From Rattus norvegicus (Eukaryota > Chordata > Mammalia > Rodentia > Muridae), in assembly GCF_036323735.1 (NCBI RefSeq), contig NW_026947367.1, forward strand, positions 966,501-1,030,500: a DNA stretch of 64,000 nucleotides. Direction: 5' to 3'. Of this stretch, positions 33,791-45,851 are shown piece by piece (the stretch's first letter is position 1; every line of letters starts with the position of its first letter). Below the pieces are notes generated by a model. The model made no database searches. It was not told where the DNA came from and saw only the letters and a program-made list of their open reading frames with translations. The position numbers were made by a program, and so were the translations under genes.

Positions 33791-36700
33791 TCAGTAGAGG
33801 AAGTACTTTACAGAAACAGAAAACTCAGACTGCTTTTCCATGATTTATTAAAGGTTTTTATAGCCCTCATGTATTAAAGTACCATTTGACAGTATTGATA
33901 GCTGCTTTCTAGGTTTTTTCCAAGTTCACAAACTTCTTATAGTAAAGTTCCAAAATGTAACTAGGCCCAAACCTGAGCTGTAAAACTATGACAGGGCAAT
34001 AATGACCGATATTTTCAAGGCCCAAGCACTATATTACTATACTTTTGAGTACAGTGATCCAAATTAATTCAAATAGCTCAACAGAGTAGAAAGATACATC
34101 TAAAAAAGGGTTAGAAAAGTGTAGAAGAATCAACTCCTTCCTCATGTATGAAAACATCTACGGTTATGCAGTAAGTCAGAAGAGGCAGTTTTCAAGTACC
34201 AATGGGAAGAAAGAATTCAGGACAAGACAGGGAGATAAACCAGCATGGTGTGTTTATGTAAGAGAAATACTTAGAAATGAAAATGTCTTGTAAACTTATA
34301 AAAAAGGTTTTTTTTTCATTATTATCTCATTCCAGTCACAACAGACATCTATGAATAATTCCTCTCTAAGGCTTCCATAAAACAGGTTAAACAAAAATTA
34401 ACATAAACATTTAAAAGTTTGAAAATGAAACAAAAAAAAAACAAAAACAAAAACAAAAACTTGCATATGTTTCAGAGCAGGATCACAGGGAAATGAGATG
34501 AATCTGTTCAAGATGAAACCTAGAGTGGCAAGCAGGAGCTAGAATTAGAACTGCATGAGAAAGGCAGTGGGGTAGTGACAGGAGCATGGCCAGGCCTGAC
34601 AGATAAGGCTGGGTCCTTTACAGGGGCAAAGAATGAGGTATTAAAATATATCAAATAAAGCAGAACCTTTCCTTTCTTCTCACCTGAAGTATCCCATCCC
34701 TGAAAAAAAAACATTTTGATAATAATACAGAAGAGTTGTGGTAGGTAACTCACTTCCCGTTTGATTTTAACCCTCTCTCAGAAGTCAGGAAATATGAACA
34801 TTTCGAATTTCCAAGAAGAAAAATTCATCGGCAGGTATATGCATGTCCTGTGGACCAAATGACAAACTGAAATACATGAGGGCAGAGGAGGTGGAGACTG
34901 TCTCATTCCACAGAGCAGAAATGTGACTGCCCAAGTAAAGAATGGATAAGGCAACCATAACAGGTAAACTAGTTCTCCTAACATTAAGCTTATTCACATT
35001 ATTCTTAACGATACTTAGTTCAAATCACTTTCCAGCTAAATCTTCATTTTGAATGATGCTGATCTATCCTGCAATGTGTCTGTACCATCTACTCTTACTA
35101 GTATTGGATTTCATCATGGGGATAATAGATGATTGTGGCTTCATAGGTGATGTTTTTATTTCTATATATCACTCCCTTTACATACTATATATGTAGTAAC
35201 ATTTAAGGAGTTTCATTTGGAGAAGGTATGAATGATTGATCTAAAATATGTAGTTTAAAACTCTAGAGATTATTTAGAAAATATCAGGTATCCATTCTCT
35301 GAAAATAATTGCTTCTCTCCTATGATAAAGAAACAAAAAAATTTTATTCTAGCCAAAATAATTCTCTATAATTTTAATATCTAAAGATACAGAAGAACAA
35401 TAAGATAATGTGGAATATTAGATCAGCTGAACTGCATGATCATTTATTAAAGAATAACCAGAATCATTGAGAGGTTACTGGAACATAATATAGGAACAAA
35501 AAACAAAGCATTGAAAAAATAGTGGCAGAAGAACAGGGTCATTTTGTTAAATGTAGCTTACCTTCAGATCCACTGTTTTCTTTTATTTAGTAAAAATTCA
35601 ATTTAAATACTCTTCTTCAGTGTTTTTCATCCTGTCGTTGACTCTATTTTCAAAGCTCTATCCAATAACTAGCATGATTATTAAATTTAAAACCAAGAAT
35701 TTTGCGTGTGTCAATCACTTTCTGCATTTCCTTATTTGTGGTTTATTCTGTTCCCAATGGCCATGTTGTGTTGAAGTCAGGAAGAATTTCTGGCTCATTT
35801 GATGAAAATTTTCTGAAAGCATATATTATTCATAGTTGTAAAATAGTGTACGTATGCTTATTAGTACTGGATATTATAGTTAAAAATCATCGGATAAGGA
35901 ATTTTTGCATGAATATCATAACACGCTAAAATACTAAAGAGAAAACGTAGAAGAGGTAGATATTTATTAAATATTTTTACTCTTCTAGAGTTTGTAACTT
36001 TACAAAATTTGAGCAAATCACTTCTTTCTATTAAATTCACATTCATGAGCTATTACATTCTAATCAAACAGCTGTGTCAGCTCCCATAAAGTTGGAATAA
36101 TGCTAATTGCAATCCAAATGTTTGTAGTAAGTAAATGGGCAATTATTTGTCCCCATGTACTAAACAAGCATCTAATGTAAGCATATGTTTGCTCTTAATG
36201 AAATAAGAAATACCAGATATAGTGGGAAAAAATACATCTATAAAGTAAATTTTTTGTTATATAACAGTTATTAATTCATGGTCTGAGTAATGGCTTAAAT
36301 CACCACACCTTTAACAGTAAATAGGAATTTCTAGTGAGTTAGAGGTTCTCTCAAGCATCTCCAAGTAAATCGATCTAAAATATATTCCTTTAAAATTCTC
36401 CTAAATACACTTATCATGAAATATTCCACATCACAGTAAATAACTCCAACATATTTTCATTTGCTCAAAACAAGACATTATCTTTCTTTCTTCCACCACT
36501 CGCCATAATCAGTCTACTACCAAACAAATAAATATACATCATAGCTGTCTGATATGAATCTGTTTCTTTATCACTGACACTACTTCCAGATTGACTTCAA
36601 AAACATCCTTCAAATAATTCTGTTTATCGTTTTATAACATAATTTACCAGAGTGCCTTAGTATGTATATAGAGTTAAACAAACTTATTTGAAACTATTCC

Positions 36701-36929
36701 ATGATTTCTTAGACATTTTTCATAAACAAAAATTTATATCTCTCATATTGTTTCTGTAAGCCCATATGTGAAATCTAAGCTTCAGATTTATTTGGTCCTC
36801 TCTTCTATCACTTAATCTATACAAACCCTTTCACATTTACTTTTTGTATATGTCAAACTCTTTTCCATTTATTGACCTCATATTTATAGTAATATAGCAC
36901 GAAATATAGTTAAATTATTTTTCATCTAA
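33791..36929. other. AT-rich intergenic DNA, mostly unassigned
   Basis: About 3.1 kb without a supported gene. An (AAAAAC)n run lies at 34431-34461. A slightly more GC-rich block at 34480-34990 contains short frames on both strands but no recognised domain. Sequence after 35000 is AT-rich and apparently single copy. Confidence 0.5.
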
Positions 36930-37160
36930 TTTAGTTAGCTGTCACTTCCTTAGGACAATCTCCATGACCTTATTTCTAAGATAGATTCTTCAGTTATTTG
37001 CATACAAACAACTACAACAAACTGATTTATGCGTTCATTTCTTTCTTTTTTATATCATAATGCAATTTTTATAAGAGATAGCTCATAATACTTTTTATTC
37101 ATTCCTAATCTATACCACTATTATGGAGCCTGGTACATTAATGGAGAGTATTATTTATTA
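36930..37160 (+). mobile_element. Possible L2 LINE 3' fragment, plus strand
   Basis: CTGTCACTTCCTTAGGACAA, TCTCCATGACC and, further on, GAGCCTGGTACATTAATGGA recall the spaced landmarks of the L2 3' end. Very diverged. Confidence 0.4.
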
Positions 37161-37439
37161 CATGATTCAGTAAGTTGTAAAAATAAACTTTATACTATTC
37201 TTCGTTTTAATGAATATGCATTCCATTCATTGGTTAAACCATCATGAATTATTTATGTGAGTTCTTCAATATATTACAATTCAATGACCTAGATGACATT
37301 GCCTAAACATTTTTATTTGTCAATGATAGTCTATTTCATTTTCAACAGCAATGCTTTGATGACTGAGCAATTATCTCAGCTAGGAATTCTATTGACATGA
37401 AAGAAGAAGATACCTAATTTTAATTGATAGCACCCATGT

Positions 37440-39336
37440 AAAAATGCCAGGTGCCAATCATTTGTGGTCCCGTCTCTGAAAATACAAAAAGAAGATCATT
37501 CCTAGGGGCTTACTGGTCACGGAGTCAAAGTTCATTTGTGAGCCGTTTCAGTGAAAGATTAAAAACCAAGAGGACCCAAAGCTGCGTTTACAAAGCTGAA
37601 CCTGTACCTCATCTCTCTCTCCCCATATCTCACCTGGAAATGGTTGGACTTCCAGGAGTGCTGACACACTCAAGGTCACATTAGAGACTACCACTTTTAG
37701 GGGGAACTGCCTGGAGCCCTCAAAATCCAGGAATAGAGGGGCAGTCTGTTACAGGATACTTCTGATTTCTATCTATTCCTTGTCGCTGAACCTGATCGAC
37801 AGCTCTTGGTACACAAGATCCTTCAGGAGAGAGCAAGTGTCCCTGGAGTCCTGACACATGGGATTACATGAGGATCAATCCACTGACAGAGATAGTAAAA
37901 CCAGCTAACCCCAGAGATAATGAGATGCCAAGAGGGAAGTATAATAGCCTAAGCAATATAAACCAAGGTTACATGACATCATCAGAACCCGTTTCTCACA
38001 CCAACACAAGGCTAGGATACTCTCAACACAACAGAAAAGAAAAAGAAATGTTTGTACTTCAAATCACTTGACATTATTATGTTAAAGGATTTTAAGAAGG
38101 AAATAAATAATTCCATCAAAGAAATATAGGACAACAGATGTAAAGAGATAGAAGTCCTTATAGAGGAAACACAAAAATCCCTTAAACAATTACAGGAGAC
38201 CTTACGGAGACCATAGGCAAATGGATAAAATGAGAAAATATCATCCTGAGGGGAGTAACAAAAATACAAATAAACACACATAGAATTCACTCACTTGTAA
38301 GTGGAAATTAGCCCAAGAGCTCACAATATCCGCAAAAATCTCATATACACTCTGCACCTCAACAAGAAAGGACAAAGAGTGACTGCTTCAATCCCAATTA
38401 AAAGTGGGAAAAATTATCATGGGAGGCATAAGGAGGAAGGAGCCTGTGTGGGAGAGGGGAGTTAAATGGAAACACAGGAGAGCAGGATAAGATGTGGGAA
38501 GAGACAGGAGAGAAGCACAAAGGACCAGGAGAATGAGTATACAAAGAAGGAACATTGGAGGATGGGGGTATCCTGTAGAATGTCCCAGATACTAAGGATG
38601 CAACAGGTTCTCTGGACTCAACAGTGTTGACATTAGCCAACATCAACAAGAACAGTGAAATTGAACCTGAAGAAACCACCTGCAGTAGATAGATATGACC
38701 ACAGTGTAAGGATGGGACCACTCACCCATCTCTTATTAAATCAGAGTTATCCGTGTCTATTAAAATACAGGAGTAAATGTGGAGCAGAGGTTGTAAGAAA
38801 GGCCATACAGAGATGTGCAGACACCAAATTGGACACTGTTGCTGATGCTGAGACATGCTTGCGAACAGGAGTCTGGTATGTCTTTCCTCTGAGAGGCACT
38901 GCCAGCACCTGACTGATACAGATCCAGATATTCACAGCCAACCATTGAAATGAGCCTACACATCCCAATGTAAGATGTAGGGGAAGGGATGATGGAGCTG
39001 AAGGAGACTGTAATTAACAACAATATCAATTAACCAGAGCCCTCAGGGCTCCCGTGTGCCTAACCACCACCCATAGATTGTACATGGTCTGCTATTCTAC
39101 ATATGTAGCAGAGGACTGCCTTATCTCACATCAGTGGAAGGGGAAGCAATTGGTCCTTTGGATGCTTGATGTCCCAGAGAAGAGTGATGCTAGAGGGGTG
39201 AGGAAAGAATGAATGGGGCCTATGGAGTCACCCTCTTAGAGACAAAGAGGAGGAATATGTGGAGGTGGGGTTTATGGAAAGGGGTAATACTTGAAATATA
39301 AAAAATTACAATGGTTAATAATACCACTAAAAAAGG
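37440..39336 (+). mobile_element. L1 with 5' end joined to 3' end (internal deletion), plus strand
   Basis: 37440-37870 is L1 5' UTR-like. 37871-38195 is the start of ORF1, with CCTAAGCAATATAAACCAAG and GACATCATCAGAACCCG, colinear with the L1 at 23700-23960. From about 38210 the sequence is ORF2 C-terminal end (GGCAAATGGATAAAATGAG, AAAATATCATCCTGAG) and then 3' UTR up to an A-rich end at 39336. Most of ORF1 and nearly all of ORF2 are missing. No protein can be made. Confidence 0.85.
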
Positions 39337-40929
39337 AGTGGTATTTTCCATACATTACTTTACTGCAGAGGTTTAGCTTGGAACATTTATTGTTGCTTAG
39401 ATGCATATTTCTTCCTACATTACCTGATACCTTGTTTCTCTGAAGAGTGTAACCTTAGATCATCCTCCCCATTCAAAGAAGGCATAACACTTAACTCCTT
39501 TCTCCAAGCAAGGGTGGTTGTCGATATGTCTGTAAAAGGCAGGAGGAATTTGTACAATCTAGTAGGGGGTCACCAAAAGAATTATTTACAAGCAAAGCTT
39601 GTAACACAAACAGTTTGTGTTCAATCAACTTACCAGTATTGAACGCATCTCAGGACTTCTGACCAGGCAACTGCATAAAATGTCAAGAGACATTTAGAAT
39701 TTCAATATGTGTGACTAGAGAAAATACTTTCCATTGTGTAGCATACTCAATATTTCAAAAATATCATCATGGAAAGAATATTAAGAGCTTTAGGACAAAA
39801 AAAATAATGAGACATCAATGTAGAAGCGTCACAGTAACAGCTGAAATTCACATGGAATTCTAATATCAATCTTATTCATTCTATGCTCTATTCAAATCCT
39901 ATCACATGTTCATTCCCTAACACAGTCAACCAATAATTTTCTAGTACCTGCAGTCTTTGAGGAGCAAGTATCTGGATCAGCATTTCAAATTCGGTTATGA
40001 GGTTCCAAGACACATCTCTGCATCAATGCTGGTGTAAGAGGCGCTTGACAGCACAGACTAATAAGCACCCTTTGCCCTTTCCATTCATGTTGCCCCTTCT
40101 GGAATCACTTGTCATGATCCCTGACAGCGTGCACAAAACAAGTACCACCCGAAGAATGGATTAACACTTTCATGTATATAAAATCTGATCTCTATAAGCA
40201 CCTACTACCTCCAGGGACTTAAATAAGCCAGAATTCATTCCCCATTTCCACTCTAGATAAGTCACACGTAATCCATCAAAAACTGCTTAAATGAGACTTT
40301 AGGAAACCTGTTGGAGACATCAGTTCAGGAAGCCAGATGCCCTGGCCAAGATCTTCAAGATGGGGCTTCACAGAGATGGGAGATTTGGAAAGACAACAAG
40401 GTTGAAAACATTATGCCTTTCTTGCTAAGGAATTGGAGACCTACCCTTCAGAGAAGATGGCTTCAAAGAATGAAGTCTTCAAGTACCTCTCCTTGAAGTG
40501 CTTGTTCCTATGGGGGTTGGGGGTGTAGCTGCATTTCAACCTCAGGCACTGGAGAGTCTATGGCTCCAGAACTTCACGAGCCGGCTTCACGGCGATGACT
40601 TAGGTGGAGAACCACTAGCTTCCTCATTCAACTAGACCACGGAAGGGTTCTCTGCTCTGTCTCCCTGCCTTGGAAAGACACCTTCATCCCTGTTGTTCAT
40701 GTCCAAGGCTTCCTATGGTCCTCACCTGTTTGCTTCTGAGTCAGCTGAGGTATGTTGACATACCACTTGTTGCGAGCTTTCCTTAAGAGCTCTAAACACA
40801 CAACCCGTCCTGTACACTCCATCTCTTTTGTTCTATTTAGATTGATTTTTTTTCTTCAACAAAACATGAGCAGGAAATGGATTTCTCAAGTGGGTAATGC
40901 TTGCACTCTTCTAAAGTTGAGGTTCAGGT

Positions 40930-41260
40930 GAACAAAATGAATTGTGGGCAGTAACTCACACAGACAGATCTGTGTGCCTATTTTCTTGGCTTTCAATGAT
41001 GTTTAAAATGTGAGGTTTTGGGGCAGGAAATTATCGGGTTTGTCATCAGTTTATCCTGACTTTGGAAGTAGGCCTAGGAGCTAATTTTTCCTCGCTCTTT
41101 GAAAATAATCCATAATTCATGATTGCCATTGACTTCAATACAAGGTATTTAATCCGGTTAAATTCCAGCTTTGTTTGAATAAAAATGGCCCTCCTCTAAT
41201 TTTGGATTTTGATAAAGCTAATTTTGGTGTGCTATCCAGTGGCCTGCCTCGGAGAGAGAG
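40930..41260. promoter_or_regulatory. Candidate regulatory island with homeodomain-like motifs
   Basis: Repeat-free DNA with dense TAAT-type motifs (CATAATTCATGATTG near 41111, TTTAATCCGG near 41148, CTCTAATTTTGG near 41194) and a forkhead-like TTGTTTGAATAAA near 41171. No open frame exists. This is inference from composition only. Confidence 0.3.
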
Positions 41261-41605
41261 GCTAGCCATATTTCTGATACAGAGAATGACTTAAATATAA
41301 CCAAAGGAAAGATAGGAGCTGGGAAAAGAATTACCAAGGATGTGGTGACTCAGAAACAAAAGAGACTTTTCCAGAAAAAAAAGTGCATGAAAAGAGCTAC
41401 TTGGGCAGACTGTGACTCGAGTCATCAGAATATTTGATTGGGGACTTTATTTTGAGTCTCCAGGAGGCAGCATGAGAAGCTAAAACCTGGAGGCTGGAAG
41501 TTTCTCAGTATAATTAGGGAAGGAACTGGCCTGAGAGGGCTTCTATGATATAAGAAGAACCTGGATGATGTCACAGAGCACAAGGGAGGAGGTTGTGCAT
41601 CTCTT

Positions 41606-41621
41606 CCACTTGGAGGCGCTA
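41606..41621 (+). promoter_or_regulatory. CTCF-like motif outside any recognised repeat
   Basis: CCACTTGGAGGCGCTA agrees with the 14-position CTCF core consensus at 12 positions. It lies in non-repetitive DNA near the change from L1-rich to SINE-rich sequence. Binding is not shown by sequence alone. Confidence 0.4.
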
Positions 41622-42004
41622 GACTACCTTGAAGGTGGGTTCACTATCTTCCCAGTGGTGTGTGAAAGCCAGTTCAGCTCCTGAACCCCACAACTGTTCA
41701 ACAGCCTTTTGGTGCCTGACCGGTTTCAGAAGACAGATTCTTAACGACTAGGACATTTTCTTTTGCTAAATACGTTTATGAAGATAACTGGAACACTTAG
41801 TAGCCCAGAAAGCTAAAAGTTTACCCTCGTACAGCAAGTAACCTTATGTTCTAATGTCTTCCACGTTTGAGAGCTAGGCAGAAGGTCTAGGCTAGTCAGT
41901 CTCCAGAGTTTAATATAATTTGCTAACAACATCTAATTCATAATTCTACTAAAATGCCAAAGCTCCTCTCTGTGCCTGTGCATTTTAGGAGATAATATTT
42001 CTTT

Positions 42005-42005
42005 G

Positions 42006-42051
<46 letters not shown>

Positions 42052-42123
42052 GAACTGAGGTCCCAACCCAGGGCCTTGTTCTTGCTAAGGAACTTCTTTA
42101 CCACTGAGTTAAATCCCAACCCT
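42005..42123 (-). mobile_element. ID SINE with very long A tail, minus strand
   Basis: The antisense A tail is a T run of about 46 bases (one C interruption) at 42005-42050, followed by the antisense B box and head ending AAATCCCAACCCT. Flanking imperfect duplications start AGGAGATAATATTT at 41987 and AGGAGGTATTTTTT at 42124. The body has several substitutions relative to the ID consensus. Confidence 0.93.
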
Positions 42124-42537
42124 AGGAGGTATTTTTTTCTAAATGGCTGTTGTTGCCTACACAAAAGACTCTTGTTGTGGTCAAAGTTGCAACAATTTCC
42201 CGGAATTAACCTGGGGCTGGATCAGGATGCACAGTACAGAAAGCCAGTGGACTGGTATGCTTTTTCTCTGGGCAGATACTTGTGGTTGTTGCCACATAGG
42301 TCATAGTTAGAGGGTAGAAGAGGGGTGTGGCCACCCTTCTGGCTCCTTTGCTATCCTTTCTCTGTTCTGCTTGCTTAAAGTGGGGACAGGGATACTTAAT
42401 CACACACTGACCTACCCATTCAAGGAGATGTTCCGCAGCAGAGGCAAAGTGCCTCGGGCTGAAGAAATGTGTCTGAATATGTTATTCTGAGCTGTAGAGA
42501 ACCATTTTTTCATTTCCCTTTGAAATTTACATTTTGA
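42124..42537. other. Intergenic DNA, nothing recognised
   Basis: Single-copy-looking DNA between the ID and B1 elements. Confidence 0.45.
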
Positions 42538-42682
42538 TTTTTGAGACAGGGTTTTTCTGGGGGTAGCTTTGGCTATCCTGGAACTAATTCTGTAGAACAG
42601 CCTGTCCTTGATTCACAGAGGTGTGCCTCCCTCTGCCTCTTGAGTGCTGGAACTAGAGGTGTGCTAAACCATTGCCCAGCCC
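42538..42682 (-). mobile_element. B1 SINE, nearly full length, minus strand
   Basis: TTTTTGAGACAGGGTTTTTC, GGCTATCCTGGAACTAATTC, CCTCCCTCTGCCTCTTGAGT and ACCATTGCCCAGCCC span B1 from tail to head, about 145 bp. Confidence 0.93.
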
Positions 42683-42901
42683 TCCTATGAACTTCTGATT
42701 ATGACAGAATTAGATTCAGATGCTCAAACCTGTTTACCATCGCCTTCCTCACCTGCTCCAAAGTTCTTTTAGACAAGAGCCTTGGTCCAGCGCCCTCCCA
42801 CACCCCAACCCCATTGTTCTTGCAGGTAATCATATGACAGAGGCAACAGCATTGTGTCTGGTTTAAGCAGGTAAGCTCTTCAAATCCAGGGATGGGCAAG
42901 T

Positions 42902-43860
42902 ATGAAGCCTGAACACAGAACGATAGCCACAAGACAGTGGACCAGGAGTGCCGTGGCATACCACACTAGGTCTACAGTCAAGAAGAAGAGGGTATCTCTG
43001 AGGAGGATGAGCATAGCATCCTTCCAGAAGTGGAGGAGGAGGAGGCCTTCTCCCCAGGCCCCGGGGAATATTGTGGGCTGCAGAATTTCTCACGGATGGA
43101 AGTAAGGAGATGAGCCTGTCACCCAAAGGAAGGTCATCGTTCTAGATCAACTGCCAACAAATCCCTCTCTCTATCTGGTCAAGGATGATGGAATTGACTG
43201 TGTCTAAGGACTGGAACTTCACAGCGATGAGAGTATTTTAAAGCTTAAGGTCTTGATTCACAAAGTAGTGTTTCCTCAAGTGAAAGACACACATCTCGCA
43301 AGTGCCATGGTTAGCTGAGCTGTGGAGCATAAATTTGAGGGCAAACATGGCTCTAAGGACAACTGGAGGGGTGTGGTCCTAGCCCAGGTGCCGATCATGA
43401 AGGACTGGTTTTACATCACCTACGAGAAAGATCCAGACCTATACATCAACCTGCTCCTGGATGATTACACAGAAGGTAACATCCGTATCATTCCAGAGAT
43501 TGCTCCAGCAGAGGTGAAGTCAGATGTTGACAGCGATATCCTAACAGGTCAATTGGTGCAGTTCACCAGAACGACAGGTCCAAAAAGTTCGGCAAAGTCA
43601 TTTACCAATTTCTAGCCAAGCCTTCCGTGTACTTCAAGTTTGATGGCGATGTCCACATCTATGTCTATAATCTGATGGAAAAGGTCCGTTAAGGTGAAAT
43701 TCACAAAGTGTGGGGGACATAGTTGGGATATTTATAGTATTGGGGGGAAATGTTTGTTTTTCTGTGTTTCAGATATGCAAGGGCCTTTGACAACCCCAGT
43801 ATCTTTTCCAGTGGAATTTGTTTTTGTTCTAAAAATTAAAATGTGTAGTGTGACATATTG
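42902..43860 (+). pseudogene. Spindlin-family processed pseudogene
   Basis: Spindlins are nuclear histone-methylation readers built of three Tudor-like repeats. The conceptual frame from 42902 matches the family in order: PGNIVGCRISHGWK (near 43060-43102), NPSLYLVKDDGIDC (near 43160-43203), then EHKFEGKHGSKDNWRGVVLA, VPIMKDWFYITYEKDPDLYI and LLLDDYTEGNIRIIPE (43325-43500). Stops interrupt it at 43103, 43205 and 43316. A one-base deletion near 43575-43590 shifts the frame; the last segment, including PSVYF and HIYVYNL, ends at TAA 43690. The 263-codon span equals the usual 258-262 residues, and there are no introns, so this is a retrocopy. 3' UTR-like sequence continues to about 43860; the A tail has decayed. 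It resembles SPIN2/SPIN4-type members most, but the exact parent is uncertain. Confidence 0.9.
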
Positions 43861-44284
43861 TGTGTGAGCACTTTGATAGAGGAGATGGTCTGTGGTGGAT
43901 GGAACATTGAGAGGAAGCTGGAAAGGTCAAGGCTGTGAACAGTAAGTCTAATGTCACTAGTCTAAAACAAACAGGACTGAGGTGGTCTGGTATTTAGGGA
44001 GAGAAAAGAACAGGAGATGAGGCTTAGAGGAGCAGGGATGGCACGGGGGAAAAAAAAAGATGGATGTTTAGGAACCAGTGGAGAGGGGCCAGAAATAGAT
44101 AGACTCTCTGTGTTGAAGTTTGAGAGAGAAACAGGCAGTTGGGGAAAGAGTGGCAGGTAATAGGGAGGTCGTCTTGGAACTCAAGGGGAAACCCAATAAC
44201 TGATCCAAGGAGACTCAGAGTCAGAGAAGATCGGGGATTGTTTGACTAAGAAAACATAATGAAACCTGTTTCTCATCTGTAGAT
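43861..44284. other. Intergenic DNA, nothing recognised
   Basis: G- and A-rich sequence without recognised features beyond the decayed end of the spindlin retrocopy. Confidence 0.45.
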
Positions 44285-44474
44285 GTATTATTTTTAATTA
44301 TGTGGGAAGGGGCAGGGCATGAATACAGGAGACCACAGAGACAAGAATAGTCAGGTCCCCTGGTGCTGGAATTAAAGGTGGTTGGGAGCCATTGGACATG
44401 AGCTCAAAGAACAAATCCAAGTCCTCTTTCAAAGCAGAGGAGCTCTTAATCCATTGTTTATCTCTTCAGGCCCC
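44285..44474 (-). mobile_element. B2/B3-type SINE, minus strand
   Basis: GTCAGGTCCCCTGGTGCTGG, AATTAAAGGTGGTTGGGAGC, GAACAAATCCAAGTCCTC and GCTCTTAATCCATTG, ending CAGGCCCC, is an antisense B2/B3 SINE with the tRNA-like head at the right. Confidence 0.9.
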
Positions 44475-45477
44475 TAAAGTCATCTTTTTAAATAAATCCC
44501 ACCTTCACATGCAGAGAAGAGACCAGGATGAGGTTAAGAAAGATTAAAATGATGGTGATGTGGAAGAAAGACTAAAGAACACATGAGGGAGTAGAGGACA
44601 CTGAGGCACGAGGGAATTCCAAGATGGAGTTCTCAAAAAGTGAAGCAGGAGGCCCAGGAAGAACAGAAAGGGTCTAAAATGAGGTGAACTTGGGCCGCAT
44701 CCATATTGGTCTCTTTGGTTCCTTAAAGAACAGCCAACCATCACTACAGAAGGTGGATGTGAGGTGGAGGGTTCCCGGAGGACATTTTGACAAGGATAAC
44801 TCAAGAGTAGTGAATGCCAAACTAAGTTGATATCTATCGATTCCTGAAAGTTACAGAAAGCCCATTATTTTGTATGATCAGTAAAAAGTAATTTAAAAGA
44901 GAAGATGAGGATGCTGTGAGCTTATGTCAGGTTTTATGTGGATCCTGGGTTTAGCTTCCCTGAGCACTAGTAGACTGTTCAATCCTGTAATATTTTTTGA
45001 GTTCTCTGCTCAATGCCCTTAGATAACCTCAAAGAGCTCCTGCACTGGCTTGTCTTGCCTTGTTCTCCTTCGAATGGATGGCTTCATACACACCTGTGCG
45101 CCCTTTTACCCTATCTAGCCCCAGGAAGTTCCCGTCTTTTACTCACATATAAGCTTATCCTCAGAAAACTCTTGATGGTGCCTCCAATGCATAGGTGCAG
45201 ATCTCTTTCCTCTGCCATTTGCCGTGAATTTAAAATGCTTTGTGGTTCCTGACCATGTAGCTGTTTCCTCCTGAGAAGCCCCTGTGCACTCCATGGGGTC
45301 TCCCTGAGCCACATCTACACTCCAAGAATTTCTTTGGAGGCAACCTTATCTTGGACTCTTTCATTGCTGTTTCTTCCCTCAAGAATAAGTTTCTCATTGC
45401 AGGACTTGAAAATACTTTCTATTGTTGATTAATTCTGCTATTTGGGAGTTTTTATACTGGCTGGTTGTCTGAGGGTT
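44475..45477. other. Intergenic DNA, nothing recognised
   Basis: About 1 kb without a recognised repeat. Short open frames at 44544-44804 and 45013-45314 overlap on both strands and lack any motif. Confidence 0.45.
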
Positions 45478-45838
45478 TCATTGCTGTGAAAAGACACCAT
45501 GTCCAAGGCAACTTATAAGGGACAACATTTTTTGGGGGGTTCTTTTTTTTCGGAGCTGGGGACCAGGGCGTTGCGCTTCCTAGGAAAGCGCTCTACCACT
45601 GAGCTAAATCCCCAACCCCAAGGGAAAATATTTAATTAGGGCAGGCTTTCAGGTTCAGAAGTTCAGTCTATTTTCATCAAGGCAGGATTCCTGGAAGCGT
45701 CTAGGCAGATATGGTGTTGGAGAAGAATCATATCACCCCCACAGTAATATGCTTCCTCCAACAACACCACACATACTCCCACAATGCCATACCTCCTACT
45801 TGTGCCACACTTCCCATGGGATGATCACATTCTAACCA
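45478..45838 (+). mobile_element. Rodent medium-reiterated repeat (type A), interrupted by an ID element
   Basis: TTTCATTGCTGTGAAAAGAC, ACCATGTCCAAGGCAACTTA, CAGGTTCAGAAGTTCAGTC, ATACCTCCTACTTGTGCCAC and GGGATGATCACATTCTAACC follow a dispersed rodent repeat whose hallmark is AGACACCATGACCAAGGCAA. A DNA-transposon (URR1-like) or RMER label is my best guess. An ID SINE sits inside it at 45543-45619. Confidence 0.88.
45543..45619 (-). mobile_element. ID SINE inserted into the type A repeat, minus strand
   Basis: Antisense ID: TTTTTTTTCGGAGCTGGGGA through CACTGAGCTAAATCCCCAACC. A small deletion removes part of the B-box region (GACCAGGGCG). Duplications AAGGGACAACATTT at 45517 and AAGGGAAAATATTT at 45620 prove insertion into the older repeat. 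Confidence 0.95.
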
Positions 45839-45851
45839 CCACCCTGATTTT

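Larger units (their letters stand above)
39337..41999. other. Repeat-poor intergenic DNA
   Basis: About 2.7 kb in which I recognise no SINE or L1. A 61-codon frame at 40311-40496 has no family resemblance. The block contains the candidate regulatory island at 40930-41260 and a CTCF-like site at 41606, listed separately. Confidence 0.55.

Noticed and set aside
40311..40496. 61-codon frame that could be a small retrocopy
   Set aside because: No recognisable family, no A tail and no flanking duplication. Left unassigned.
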